Of a stretch of 64,000 bases of DNA, positions 15,622 through 23,959 are shown one piece after another; position 1 is the first letter of the stretch; each line of letters opens with the position of its first letter. The stretch covers positions 5,337,501 through 5,401,500 of the forward strand of contig NZ_CP030862.1 in assembly GCF_003325375.1 (NCBI RefSeq). The letters run 5' to 3'. The translations under genes were made by a program, and so were the position numbers. The DNA comes from Streptomyces globosus (lineage in GTDB: Bacteria > Actinomycetota > Actinomycetes > Streptomycetales > Streptomycetaceae). The notes beneath the pieces were generated by a model, which searched no databases, was not told where the DNA came from, and saw only the letters and a program-made list of their open reading frames with translations.

Positions 15622-17244
15622 TCAGTGGTGGCCGTGGCCGCTCTGGATCTCCTTGTACTCCTCCACCGTGGGCTTCGGAATCTGGTTGCCCTCGCCGTAC
15701 ATGCCCTTGCTGAGCTTGACGCGCAGCTTCTCCATGGCACCGACCTTGCGCTCCACGCCGTTCTCGTCGACCGTCGGGCCGATCTCGGCGGGCGTGTACT
15801 GGTGGTGCGAGGTGAGCGTGTGCAGCTTGTCCTGCGACAGCGGCTCGTGGACCTCGACGAACTCACCGTGCGGCAGACGCTTGATGACGCCGGTCTCGCG
15901 ACCGTGCAGCACCTTGTCGTTGTCCCGGCGCTGCAGGCCGAGGCAGATGCGCTTGGTGATGATGAAGGCCAGGACCGGGACGGCGAAGAAGCCGATCCGG
16001 ACGAACCACGTGATCGCGTTGATCGACAGGTGGAAGTACTGCGCGAACATGTCGTTTCCACCGCCGATCAGCAGGACGATGTACTCCGAGATCCACGCGA
16101 CGCCGACGGCCGTGCGGGTCGGGGCGTTGCGCGGGCGGTCGAGCAGGTGGTGCTCGCGCTTGTCACCGGTGATCCAGGACTCGATGAACGGCCACACCGC
16201 GATGGAGCCGAGGACCAGCGGGAAGAGGATCAGCGGGATGAACACGCCCAGGACGAGCGTGTGGCCCCACAGGTTGATCTCCCAGCCCGGCATGGCGCGG
16301 ATCAGGCCTTCCGGCATGCCCATGTACCAGTCGGGCTGCGCACCGGTGGACACGTGGTCCGGCCGGTACGGGCCGAGGTTCCAGATCGGGTTGATCGTGG
16401 CGATCGCCGCGATGGCCGCGATGACACCGAAGACCAGGAAGAAGAAGCCTCCGGCCTTGGCCATGTAGACCGGCAGCAGCGGCATGCCGACGACGTTGTT
16501 GTTCGTCCGGCCGGGGCCGGGGAACTGGGTGTGCTTGTGGTAGAAGACCAGGATCAGGTGGGCCACGAGCAGGCCCATCATGATGCCGGGCAGCAGCAGG
16601 ATGTGGATCGAGTAGAACCGGGCCACGAAGTCGCCGCCGGGGAACTCGCCGCCGAAGAGGAAGAACGACAGGTACGTGCCGACGACCGGCACGGACAGGA
16701 TCGCACCCTGCATGAAGCGGACACCGGTGCCCGAGAGCAGGTCGTCCGGCAGCGAGTAGCCGGTGAAACCGGTGAACATGCCGAGGACCAGCAGCAGGAA
16801 GCCGAAGACCCAGTTGATCTCGCGGGGCTTGCGGAACGCGCCGGTGAAGAAGACGCGCATCATGTGCACGATCATCGCGGCGACGAAGATCAGCGCGGCC
16901 CAGTGGTGGATCTGCCGGATGAGCAGACCGCCGCGGACGTCGAAGCTGATGTCAAGCGTCGAGGCGAAGGCCTCGGACATCATGACGCCCTGCATCGGGA
17001 CGTACGAGCCGTGGTACTCCACCTCGTTCATGCTCGGGTGGAAGAACAGCGTCAGGTACACACCCGTGAGGATGATGATGATGAAGCTGTAGAGGCAGAT
17101 CTCACCCAGCATGAAGGACCAGTGGTCCGGGAAGATCTTGCGCATGTTCGCCTTGGCGAGGCTGTAGATGCCCAGGCGGCCGTCCGCCCAGTCGGCTACG
17201 CGCTCGCCGGCGGGCGCCTTCCGCTTGTCAGTGGCGGTACTCAT
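15622..17244 (-). CDS. qcrB: cytochrome bc1 complex cytochrome b subunit
   Basis: A 540-residue membrane protein of the actinobacterial menaquinol-cytochrome c reductase. Heme ligands lie in the four-helix core (RQIHHWAALIFVAAMIVHMMR and FYSIHILLLPGIMMGLLVAHL). The quinol-site PEWY loop is present as the actinobacterial variant QPDWYMG. A soluble C-terminal extension of about 100 residues, ending GHGHH, is typical of actinobacteria, where bc1 and aa3 form an obligate supercomplex. It overlaps qcrA by four bases (ATGA) and is the last gene of ctaE-qcrC-qcrA-qcrB. Confidence 0.97.
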   Translation of the reverse strand: MSTATDKRKAPAGERVADWADGRLGIYSLAKANMRKIFPDHWSFMLGEICLYSFIIIILTGVYLTLFFHPSMNEVEYHGSYVPMQGVMMSEAFASTLDISFDVRGGLLIRQIHHWAALIFVAAMIVHMMRVFFTGAFRKPREINWVFGFLLLVLGMFTGFTGYSLPDDLLSGTGVRFMQGAILSVPVVGTYLSFFLFGGEFPGGDFVARFYSIHILLLPGIMMGLLVAHLILVFYHKHTQFPGPGRTNNNVVGMPLLPVYMAKAGGFFFLVFGVIAAIAAIATINPIWNLGPYRPDHVSTGAQPDWYMGMPEGLIRAMPGWEINLWGHTLVLGVFIPLILFPLVLGSIAVWPFIESWITGDKREHHLLDRPRNAPTRTAVGVAWISEYIVLLIGGGNDMFAQYFHLSINAITWFVRIGFFAVPVLAFIITKRICLGLQRRDNDKVLHGRETGVIKRLPHGEFVEVHEPLSQDKLHTLTSHHQYTPAEIGPTVDENGVERKVGAMEKLRVKLSKGMYGEGNQIPKPTVEEYKEIQSGHGHH

Positions 17245-18299
17245 CCGCGCTCCCAGAATGCAGGACCGACGGGCTCCTCGAAGTCGCCGAGCGCTTCGAG
17301 GAAGCCTTCGCCGTTCACGCCGATCCGCAGCTGCGGAAGCGCGTGGCCGGCGGGGCCGAAGATGACACGCGCGCCGTCGGAGAGGTCGAAAGTGGACTGG
17401 TGGCACGGGCAGAGCACGTGGTGCGTCTGCTGCTCGTACAGGCTGATCGGGCAGCCGACGTGGGTGCAGATCTTCGAGTAGGCCACGATTCCGTCGTGGG
17501 ACCACTCGAGCTCGCGCTTGTCCTTGATGTCCTCCGGCTGGATGCGGACGATCATCACGGCGGCCTTGGCGATCTCGGTCAGGAACTCGTGCGAGCCCTC
17601 TTCGAGCCCCTCGGGCTGGACGAAGGTCAGCGAGCCGACCTGGACGTCCTCGGGACGCAGCGGCTCACCCGTGTTCTGGTTGATGAGCAGCTTGCCCTTG
17701 GCCCAGACGGTCTTGCGGAGCTTCTCCTCGGGCAGCGGGCCCAGGTCGCGCAGCAGGACCAGGCCGGACAGCGGCACCATGGCCAGCGCGCCCAGCAGGG
17801 TGTTGCGGATCAGCGGACGGCGGCCGATGGCCGACTCCTCGGCACCGGCGGCGAAGTCCGACATGACCTTCGCCTTGACCTCGGCCGGGGCCGCGATCGG
17901 GTGGCGGTCGTCGGCGACCTCGACGTCGGACATCAGCGTGCGGGCCCAGTGGACCGCGCCGGCGCCGATGCAGAAGAGGGCGGTGCCCAGGGTCAGACCG
18001 AGCGCGAAGTTGAGCGCGCTCACCTTCCCGAGCGGGAAGATGTAGACGATCTTGTCGACCGGGATGGCCACGTACGCGGCGATGAAGGCGATCGTGGCCA
18101 GCATCGACACCGTGAACAGCATCGCCACGGTGCGCTCGGAGCGCTTCGCGGCGCGGTCGTCGATGTCCTGGATGCGCGGCTTGTGGACCGGCAGGCCGGG
18201 GTCGGCGAACGGGTCGTCCGCGACCGCCACACCACCGTGGTGGGCGTCGCCCTGCTCGCTCGGCAGGTGCTTGTCTTCGGGAATCTCTTGGCTACTCAT
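17241..18299 (-). CDS. qcrA: cytochrome bc1 complex Rieske iron-sulfur subunit
   Basis: A 352-residue protein with three N-terminal membrane helices (actinobacterial type) and a C-terminal Rieske domain. The 2Fe-2S ligands are in CTHVGC and CPCHQS, and FGPAGHALP completes the cluster shell. RRPLIRNTLLGAL before the third helix resembles a Tat signal, consistent with known Tat insertion of this protein's last helix in Streptomyces. It overlaps qcrC and qcrB by four bases on each side. Confidence 0.97.
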   Translation of the reverse strand: MSSQEIPEDKHLPSEQGDAHHGGVAVADDPFADPGLPVHKPRIQDIDDRAAKRSERTVAMLFTVSMLATIAFIAAYVAIPVDKIVYIFPLGKVSALNFALGLTLGTALFCIGAGAVHWARTLMSDVEVADDRHPIAAPAEVKAKVMSDFAAGAEESAIGRRPLIRNTLLGALAMVPLSGLVLLRDLGPLPEEKLRKTVWAKGKLLINQNTGEPLRPEDVQVGSLTFVQPEGLEEGSHEFLTEIAKAAVMIVRIQPEDIKDKRELEWSHDGIVAYSKICTHVGCPISLYEQQTHHVLCPCHQSTFDLSDGARVIFGPAGHALPQLRIGVNGEGFLEALGDFEEPVGPAFWERG

Positions 18300-19105
18300 G
18301 ACTTCTTGGCCTTAGCGGTGTGGGCCGCGACCCAGACGGCGACAGCGATCAGCGCACCCAGACCGAAGATCCAGCCGAACAGGCCTTCCGAGACGGGGCC
18401 GAGGCCGCCGAGCTTCAGGCCGCCGGGGTTGACCGACTTCTCGCCGTTCACGTTCTGGAGGTACGCGATGATGTCCTTCTTCTCCTGCTCCGGCATGACG
18501 CTGTCCGGGAAGGAGGGCATGTTCTGCGGGCCGGTGAGCATGGCCTCGTAGATGTGCTTCGGCGAGACGTCCTCGAGGTTCGGGGCGTACTTGCCGTTCG
18601 TCAGCGCGCCGCCCTCGCCGGTGAAGTTGTGGCACTGCGCGCAGTTGTTGCGGAACAGCTCGCCACCCCTGGCGACGTCGGCGCCCGCCGGGTCGTACTG
18701 CTTCTTGGTCGGCGTGATCGGGCCGGCGCCGAGGGACGCGATGTACGCGGCCAGCTGGTCGATCTGCGCCTGCGTGTAGATGACCGGCTTCTTCGGCACC
18801 TGCGCGCCGGGCTGCTGGGCGGGCATGCGGCCGGTGCTCACCTGGAAGTCGACGGCCGCGGAGCCGACGCCGACCAGGCTGGGGCCGTCGCTGGTTCCCT
18901 CGCCACCGGTTCCGTGGCAGCTTGCGCAACCCACGGCGTAGAGCTTCTTGCCCTCCTCGATGGCGAGGGACTGGGCGGTTTCATCGGCCTGCGCCTTGCC
19001 CGCAGGGGCGAAGGCGGCGTACAGCCCCCCAGTGGCCGCCAGCGCGAGGAGTAGAACGACGACCGCCGCCAGCGGATGGCGTCGTCGTGCGGAGAGCTTT
19101 TTCAC
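18296..19105 (-). CDS. qcrC: di-heme cytochrome c subunit of the bc1 complex
   Basis: A 269-residue membrane-anchored protein with an N-terminal helix, two c-type heme sites (CASCH and CAQCH), sixth ligands likely in GRMPAQ and QNMPSFP, and a C-terminal membrane helix. In actinobacteria this di-heme subunit replaces soluble cytochrome c and passes electrons straight to the CuA centre of CtaC. The GTG start gives the expected signal anchor. It lies 74 bases after ctaE and overlaps qcrA by four bases. Confidence 0.97.
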   Translation of the reverse strand: MKKLSARRRHPLAAVVVLLLALAATGGLYAAFAPAGKAQADETAQSLAIEEGKKLYAVGCASCHGTGGEGTSDGPSLVGVGSAAVDFQVSTGRMPAQQPGAQVPKKPVIYTQAQIDQLAAYIASLGAGPITPTKKQYDPAGADVARGGELFRNNCAQCHNFTGEGGALTNGKYAPNLEDVSPKHIYEAMLTGPQNMPSFPDSVMPEQEKKDIIAYLQNVNGEKSVNPGGLKLGGLGPVSEGLFGWIFGLGALIAVAVWVAAHTAKAKKS

Positions 19106-19179
19106 GGATTACCCCGGTGTCAGGATCTTCTGCGTCGGTGTTTCTGGATGGTTGCCGGGCGGGCCCGGCCGCGTGTTCG

Positions 19180-19800
19180 CTACTTGATCAGGTAGATCGT
19201 GGCGAAGAGGCCGATCCAGACGACATCGACGAAGTGCCAGTAGTAGGACACGACGATGGCCGAGGTGGCCTGTTCGTGGGTGAACCTCTTGGCCGCGTAC
19301 GTCCGGCCGAGGACCAGCAGGAAGGCGATGAGACCGCCCGTCACGTGCAGACCGTGGAAGCCGGTGGTCAGGTAGAACACCGAGCCGTACGGACCGGACG
19401 AGAGGCTCATGCCCTCGTGCTTGACCAGCTCGGTGTACTCGAACACCTGGCCGCCAATGAAGATCGCACCCATCACGAACGTGACGATGAACCACGTCCG
19501 GAGCTTCTTCACGTCACCGCGCTCGGCGGCGAAGACGCCGAGCTGGCAGGTGAGGGAGGAGAGCACCAGGATCGTGGTGTTCGTCGCCGAGAAGGGCAGG
19601 TTCAGGCTCGCGGCCTGTTCTGACCAGTACTCGGCGCCTGTCACCGATCGCAGGGTGAAGTACATCGCGAAGAGGGCCGCGAAGAACATCAGCTCGGAAC
19701 TCAACCAGATGATGGTTCCGACGCTGACGAGGTTCGGCCTGTTGACCGTCGGGTGCGCGTGCCCGGTATCTACTGTCGTTGCTGTCGCCACGACCGACAT
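19180..19800 (-). CDS. ctaE: cytochrome c oxidase subunit III
   Basis: A 206-residue protein with five membrane helices, short like other actinobacterial subunits III. The family pattern is clear: LSSELMFFAALFAMYF, FHGLHVTGGLIAFL and a C-terminal SYYWHFVDVVWIGLF. It is first in the ctaE-qcrCAB operon. The ATG lies in the centre of a perfect 21-base palindrome and lacks a good Shine-Dalgarno sequence, so initiation is probably unusual. It is divergent from the receiver-like gene at 19989. Confidence 0.96.
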   Translation of the reverse strand: MSVVATATTVDTGHAHPTVNRPNLVSVGTIIWLSSELMFFAALFAMYFTLRSVTGAEYWSEQAASLNLPFSATNTTILVLSSLTCQLGVFAAERGDVKKLRTWFIVTFVMGAIFIGGQVFEYTELVKHEGMSLSSGPYGSVFYLTTGFHGLHVTGGLIAFLLVLGRTYAAKRFTHEQATSAIVVSYYWHFVDVVWIGLFATIYLIK

Positions 19801-19811
19801 TATGTCGGTCG
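19791..19811. promoter_or_regulatory. perfect palindrome across the ctaE start codon
   Basis: CGACCGACAT, one base, ATGTCGGTCG. The ctaE ATG (minus strand, 19800-19798) lies at its centre. In RNA it can fold into a 9-bp stem with a three-base loop holding part of the start codon; in DNA it is a good operator. Confidence 0.5.
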
Positions 19812-19988
19812 CTTATCCCGCCCTCACCCCGGGGGGTGCCGTTCGGAGTGTCAGGGCGGTGTGCAAGGCCCGAACGGCCCATCGGCGGGCGGTCGGCGGG
19901 CGTGCCGGAAGCGGTGTGGGCGAGGGGCTGCGAGGAGTAGCATCCCGCGCAACATCAACGTGGTTCACGGCAACCGTGGAGGAACGAA

Positions 19989-20390
19989 ATGCGGTCGACT
20001 GCACGGGTTCTGGTCTACAGCGACGATGCGAACACCCGGCAGCAGGTGCTCCTGGCCTCCGGGCGCAGGCCGGCCGCGGACCTGCCGCCGGTGGAGTTCG
20101 TGGAGTGCGCGACGCTGCCCGCGGTCCTGGGCGAGCTGGACGCGGGCGGGATCGACGCCTGCGTGCTGGACGGCGAGGCCGTCCCGGCGGGGGGCATGGG
20201 GGTGTGTCGGCAGATCAAGGACGAGGTCTTCCGCTGCCCGCCGGTGCTGCTGCTGATGGGCCGTCCGCAGGACGCCTGGCTGGCCACCTGGAGCCGCGCG
20301 GACGCGGCGGTGACCCTTCCGGTCGATCCGGTGGAGTTCGCGGACGCACTGGCGCGCCTGCTGCGCGCCCGGCTGTCGCTGGACGCGTAG
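19989..20390 (+). CDS. degenerate response-regulator receiver domain protein
   Basis: A 133-residue protein with a receiver-like fold and no output domain. The acidic pair D12-D13 and a phospho-acceptor-like D61 (CVLDGEAVP, then GVCRQIKDE) are present. The conserved Thr/Ser is replaced (VLLLMGRPQ) and the catalytic Lys of the K-P motif is missing (VTLPVDPVEF). It is probably a pseudo-receiver working by protein contact. The ATG has GTGGAGGA upstream. It is divergent from ctaE-qcrCAB and conserved at this place in Streptomyces as I recall, hinting at a link with respiration. Confidence 0.75.
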   Translation: MRSTARVLVYSDDANTRQQVLLASGRRPAADLPPVEFVECATLPAVLGELDAGGIDACVLDGEAVPAGGMGVCRQIKDEVFRCPPVLLLMGRPQDAWLATWSRADAAVTLPVDPVEFADALARLLRARLSLDA

Positions 20391-20403
20391 CAGGCGTCCC
20401 GGC

Positions 20404-20437
20404 GGTGCGCGGGGCCCCGGCGGGGGCCCCGCGCACC
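20404..20437. terminator. bidirectional terminator
   Basis: A 15-bp perfect stem (GGTGCGCGGGGCCCC) with a four-base loop between the convergent receiver-like and L,D-transpeptidase genes. Confidence 0.75.
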
Positions 20438-20474
20438 GGGCCGCGGGCCGCGGGGGCCGCGCGGGCCGCCGGGT

Positions 20475-21722
20475 TCAGACCTGCGGGCGCAGGCGGGCGT
20501 GGTCGGCCGCGGTGCGGCCGTCGCGGGTGCCCGCGAGGAGGGCGCTGCCCTCGCGCCAGTCCTTCCAGTCCATGTTCCAGTCGCCGAAGCCGTTCCCGAA
20601 GGTGTCCATGTCCTCGCCGATGCTGTTGACGACCTGGACGATGTCCCCTTCGGTGATGTTCTCGTAGAACCAGGCGGCGTTTGCGGTGCTCATGCCGGTG
20701 CAGCCGTGGCTGACGTTCGCGTAGCCGTGGGACCCGACCGACCACGGGGCGGCGTGCACGTATTCACCACTCCAGGTGACACGGGTGGCGTAGTAGACGG
20801 GCAGGTCGTAGTTCTCGCTGCCGCCGATGCCGACGGTGTCCCCGCGCATACGGACGTAGTACTGCTTGCCGAGCACGACCTTGACGCCGTTGCGGGTGGA
20901 GAAGCCCGGCTTGCCGGTGGTCACCGGGAGGGTGGTCACCACCTCGCCGTTGCGCTTGAAGGTGAGGTAGTGCGCGGCGGCGTCCGTGATGACCTCGACG
21001 CGGTCCCCGAACTCCAGCGTGAGCGGGGTGCTGGCGGCTCCGTGGAGCTCTCCGTCGATCCGGATGCCCTCCAGGTTGCTCCGTACGGAGACGGTGCTGT
21101 TGGCGGGCCAGTACTCCTTGGGCCTGAAATGCAGCCGCTTGTCGTCGACCCAGTGCCAGGAGCCCTCGACGCCGGGCGGGGCGTCGACGACCAGGCCCCG
21201 TTCGACGACGGCGCGGGCCGCCTTGTCCTTGACGGGCTCGCTGAGGTCGGCGGTGAGGGGCTGCCCGACGCCGTACTTGCCCTCTTCCGGCCCGAATTCG
21301 ACGCTCAGGAGCTTCTTGGCCGGGGTGGTGTCGAACGTCAGCGTGCGCTGCCCTGGGGCGCCCCGCTCGTCCTCGGTGCTGACGGTGACGGTGTAGCGCA
21401 CGCCGGCGGCGAGGGGGCCGGTGCTGTGCCAGCGGTCGCCCTTGGCGGTGAGCTCGCCGGCGAGGTGGCGGCCGTGCACGTCGACGGCGGTGACGTCGGT
21501 GATGCGGCTGCTGCCCGTCCCCTTGGCGGTGACCTCCAGGGGGCGGTTGTGGTCGACCGGGCGGCCGCCCTGGACCTGGTTGAAGGCGATCTGCTCGCCC
21601 GCGTCGTGCGGGCGGGCTGACAGCGGGTTCTCGTGCGACCCGCATGCGGTGGCGCCGGCACCGAGGGACGCGACCAGCAGGGAGCAGCTGATGACCGCCC
21701 AGAGACGCGGTGAGTGGTTCAT
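20475..21722 (-). CDS. L,D-transpeptidase lipoprotein (Ldt)
   Basis: A 415-residue exported lipoprotein, lipobox ATAC near residue 27. Two Ig-like domains (about 50-250) precede a C-terminal YkuD catalytic domain with SHGYANVSHGCTGMS, nucleophile about C341. The architecture and length match mycobacterial LdtMt2. It forms 3-3 cross-links between peptidoglycan stems. TAGCGT lies 7 bases before the ATG with no Shine-Dalgarno sequence, so the mRNA may be leaderless. It lies between the two cta gene blocks. Confidence 0.93.
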   Translation of the reverse strand: MNHSPRLWAVISCSLLVASLGAGATACGSHENPLSARPHDAGEQIAFNQVQGGRPVDHNRPLEVTAKGTGSSRITDVTAVDVHGRHLAGELTAKGDRWHSTGPLAAGVRYTVTVSTEDERGAPGQRTLTFDTTPAKKLLSVEFGPEEGKYGVGQPLTADLSEPVKDKAARAVVERGLVVDAPPGVEGSWHWVDDKRLHFRPKEYWPANSTVSVRSNLEGIRIDGELHGAASTPLTLEFGDRVEVITDAAAHYLTFKRNGEVVTTLPVTTGKPGFSTRNGVKVVLGKQYYVRMRGDTVGIGGSENYDLPVYYATRVTWSGEYVHAAPWSVGSHGYANVSHGCTGMSTANAAWFYENITEGDIVQVVNSIGEDMDTFGNGFGDWNMDWKDWREGSALLAGTRDGRTAADHARLRPQV

Positions 21723-21729
21723 GGGGCCA

Positions 21730-21735
21730 ACGCTA
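21730..21735 (-). promoter_or_regulatory. candidate -10 box of the L,D-transpeptidase gene
   Basis: TAGCGT on the minus strand with a 7-base spacer to the ATG. Confidence 0.5.
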
Positions 21736-21777
21736 GGGAAATACGACAATCCCGGCGCGCGGGATGACTGCAAACGA

Positions 21778-21814
21778 GGGGCCCGGACTCCTCTGTTCGA
21801 GGAGTCCGGGCCCC
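21778..21814 (-). terminator. terminator of ctaC-ctaD-ctaF
   Basis: A perfect 15-bp stem (GGGGCCCGGACTCCT) with a seven-base loop, 26 bases beyond the ctaF stop and before the L,D-transpeptidase promoter. Confidence 0.85.
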
Positions 21815-21839
21815 ATGCGCTCAACCGGGCCGAGAACGG

Positions 21840-22238
21840 CTACTGGTTCTGGTTCTCACCGCGGTAGTACTCGTACACCCAGCCCCACAGGCCGATCAGG
21901 ATGATCGGGGCCGAGAAGTACATGAGCCACCAGCCGAAGATGACGCCCATGAAGGCGAGCGCACCGCCGACCGCCAGCGAGAGCGGCTGCCAGCTGTGCG
22001 GGGAGAAGAACCCCAGCTCGCCCGCCTCGTCGGCGACCTCGGCCTCCAGGTTGTCCTGGGCCATCTCGTCGACGCGCTTGGCCGTGAAGGCCAGGTAGTA
22101 GCCGATCATCACGCTCAGGCCGAAGGCCAGGAAGAGCGCGGTGGTCCCCACGGGTTCCTTCGACCACACGCCGTACACGACGGCCATGATCAGAATGAAG
22201 GCGGAGAGCCAGAGGAACATCTTGCCCTGGATCTTCAC
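21840..22238 (-). CDS. ctaF: cytochrome c oxidase subunit IV (actinobacterial)
   Basis: A 132-residue protein with four membrane helices in two pairs, starting MKIQGKMFLWLSAFILIM. It is the small actinobacteria-specific subunit of the aa3 oxidase. The FFSPHSWQPL block joins the helix pairs, and the tail ends in WVYEYYRGENQ. It overlaps ctaD by four bases, so subunits I and IV are translationally coupled. Confidence 0.95.
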   Translation of the reverse strand: MKIQGKMFLWLSAFILIMAVVYGVWSKEPVGTTALFLAFGLSVMIGYYLAFTAKRVDEMAQDNLEAEVADEAGELGFFSPHSWQPLSLAVGGALAFMGVIFGWWLMYFSAPIILIGLWGWVYEYYRGENQNQ

Positions 22239-23959
22239 TTGCCGGCCTCCTTGCCACCGGTGACGGCCTTGGCGCCGTGGTCCTCCAGGTGGTCGAGGGC
22301 CGCGATCTCCGGGTGGTGGAGGTCGAAGGCCGGCGACTCACTGCGGATGCGCGGCAGGGTGACGAAGTTGTGCCGCGGCGGCGGGCAGGACGTCGCCCAC
22401 TCGAGCGAGCGGCCGTAGCCCCACGGGTCGTCGACCTCGATCTTCTTGCCGTACTTGGCCGTCTTCCAGACGTTGTACATGAACGGCAGCATCGACAGGC
22501 CGAGCAGGAACGAGCTGACGGTGGAGATGGTGTTCAGCGCGGTGAAGCCGTCGGCGGCGAGGTAGTCCGCGTAGCGGCGCGGCATGCCCTCGGCGCCCAG
22601 CCAGTGCTGCACCAGGAAGGTGCCGTGGAAGCCCACGAACAGCGTCCAGAAGGTGATCTTGCCGAGGCGCTCGTCCAGCATCTTGCCCGTGAACTTCGGC
22701 CACCAGAAGTGGAAGCCGGAGAACATCGCGAAGACCACGGTGCCGAAGATGACGTAGTGGAAGTGCGCGACGACGAAGTACGAGTCGGAGACGTGGAAGT
22801 CCAGCGGGGGCGAGGCCAGGATGACGCCGGTCAGACCACCGAAGGTGAAGGTGATCAGGAAGCCGACGGCCCAGAGCATCGGGGTCTCGAAGGACAGCGA
22901 GCCCTTCCACATGGTGCCGATCCAGTTGAAGAACTTCACACCGGTCGGTACCGCGATCAGGAAGGTCATGAAGGAGAAGAACGGCAGCAGTACACCGCCG
23001 GTGACGTACATGTGGTGGGCCCACACGGTCACGGAGAGGCCGGCGATGGCGATCGTCGCGGCGATGAGGCCGATGTAGCCGAACATCGGCTTCCGCGAGA
23101 AGACCGGGATGACCTCGGAGATGATGCCGAAGAACGGCAGGGCGATGATGTACACCTCTGGGTGTCCGAAGAACCAGAAGAGGTGCTGCCACAGCAGTGC
23201 GCCGCCGTTGGCCGAGTCGAAGATGTGGCTGCCGAACTTGCGGTCGGACTCCAGCGCGAACAGCGCCGCCGCGAGGACCGGGAAGGCGAGCAGGACCAGG
23301 ACACCGGTCAGCAGCACGTTCCAGGTGAAGATCGGCATGCGGAACATCGTCATGCCCGGGGCGCGCATGCAGATGATCGTGGTGATGAAGTTGACCGAGC
23401 CGAGGATGGTGCCGAAGCCGGAGAAGGCCAGACCCATGATCCACATGTCGGCGCCGATGCCCGGCGAGCGGACCGCGTCGGACAGCGGGGAGTAGGCGAA
23501 CCAGCCGAAGTCGGCGGCGCCCTGCGGGGTGAGGAAGCCGGCCACCGCGATGGTCGAGCCGAAGAGGTACAGCCAGTACGCGAACATGTTCAGCCGCGGG
23601 AACGCCACGTCGGGCGCGCCGATCTGGAGCGGCATGATCCAGTTCGCGAAGCCGGCGAACAGCGGCGTGGCGAACATCAGCAGCATGATCGTGCCATGCA
23701 TGGTGAACGCCTGGTTGAACTGCTCGTTCGACATGATCTGCGTGCCCGGACGGGCCAGCTCGGCGCGCATGACGAGCGCCATCACGCCGCCGATCAGGAA
23801 GAACACGAACGACGTGACCAGGTACAGCGTACCGATGGTCTTGTGGTCGGTCGTGGTCAGCCATTTGACCACCACGCTGCCAGGCTGCTTGCGCCGTACC
23901 GGCAGCTCGTTCTCGTACGAGTCTGCGGCGGCACCCTGGGGTTCGTTGAGGATGCTCAC
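22235..23959 (-). CDS. ctaD: cytochrome c oxidase subunit I
   Basis: A 574-residue, twelve-helix heme-copper oxidase subunit. Low-spin heme ligand lies in FTMHGTIMLLMF. CuB and the Tyr crosslink are in FWFFGHPEVYI, the HH pair in WAHHMYVTGG, and the high-spin heme ligand in VVAHFHYVIFG. The D-channel (NWIMPLQIGAPDVAFPR) and K-channel residues are present, so it is an A-family proton pump. It overlaps ctaC and ctaF by four bases. Confidence 0.97.
   Translation of the reverse strand: MSILNEPQGAAADSYENELPVRRKQPGSVVVKWLTTTDHKTIGTLYLVTSFVFFLIGGVMALVMRAELARPGTQIMSNEQFNQAFTMHGTIMLLMFATPLFAGFANWIMPLQIGAPDVAFPRLNMFAYWLYLFGSTIAVAGFLTPQGAADFGWFAYSPLSDAVRSPGIGADMWIMGLAFSGFGTILGSVNFITTIICMRAPGMTMFRMPIFTWNVLLTGVLVLLAFPVLAAALFALESDRKFGSHIFDSANGGALLWQHLFWFFGHPEVYIIALPFFGIISEVIPVFSRKPMFGYIGLIAATIAIAGLSVTVWAHHMYVTGGVLLPFFSFMTFLIAVPTGVKFFNWIGTMWKGSLSFETPMLWAVGFLITFTFGGLTGVILASPPLDFHVSDSYFVVAHFHYVIFGTVVFAMFSGFHFWWPKFTGKMLDERLGKITFWTLFVGFHGTFLVQHWLGAEGMPRRYADYLAADGFTALNTISTVSSFLLGLSMLPFMYNVWKTAKYGKKIEVDDPWGYGRSLEWATSCPPPRHNFVTLPRIRSESPAFDLHHPEIAALDHLEDHGAKAVTGGKEAGK

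Noticed and set aside
13996..17481. A 1161-codon plus-strand open frame
   Set aside because: It is antisense to trpD and qcrB, both unmistakable; composition is unlike a protein.
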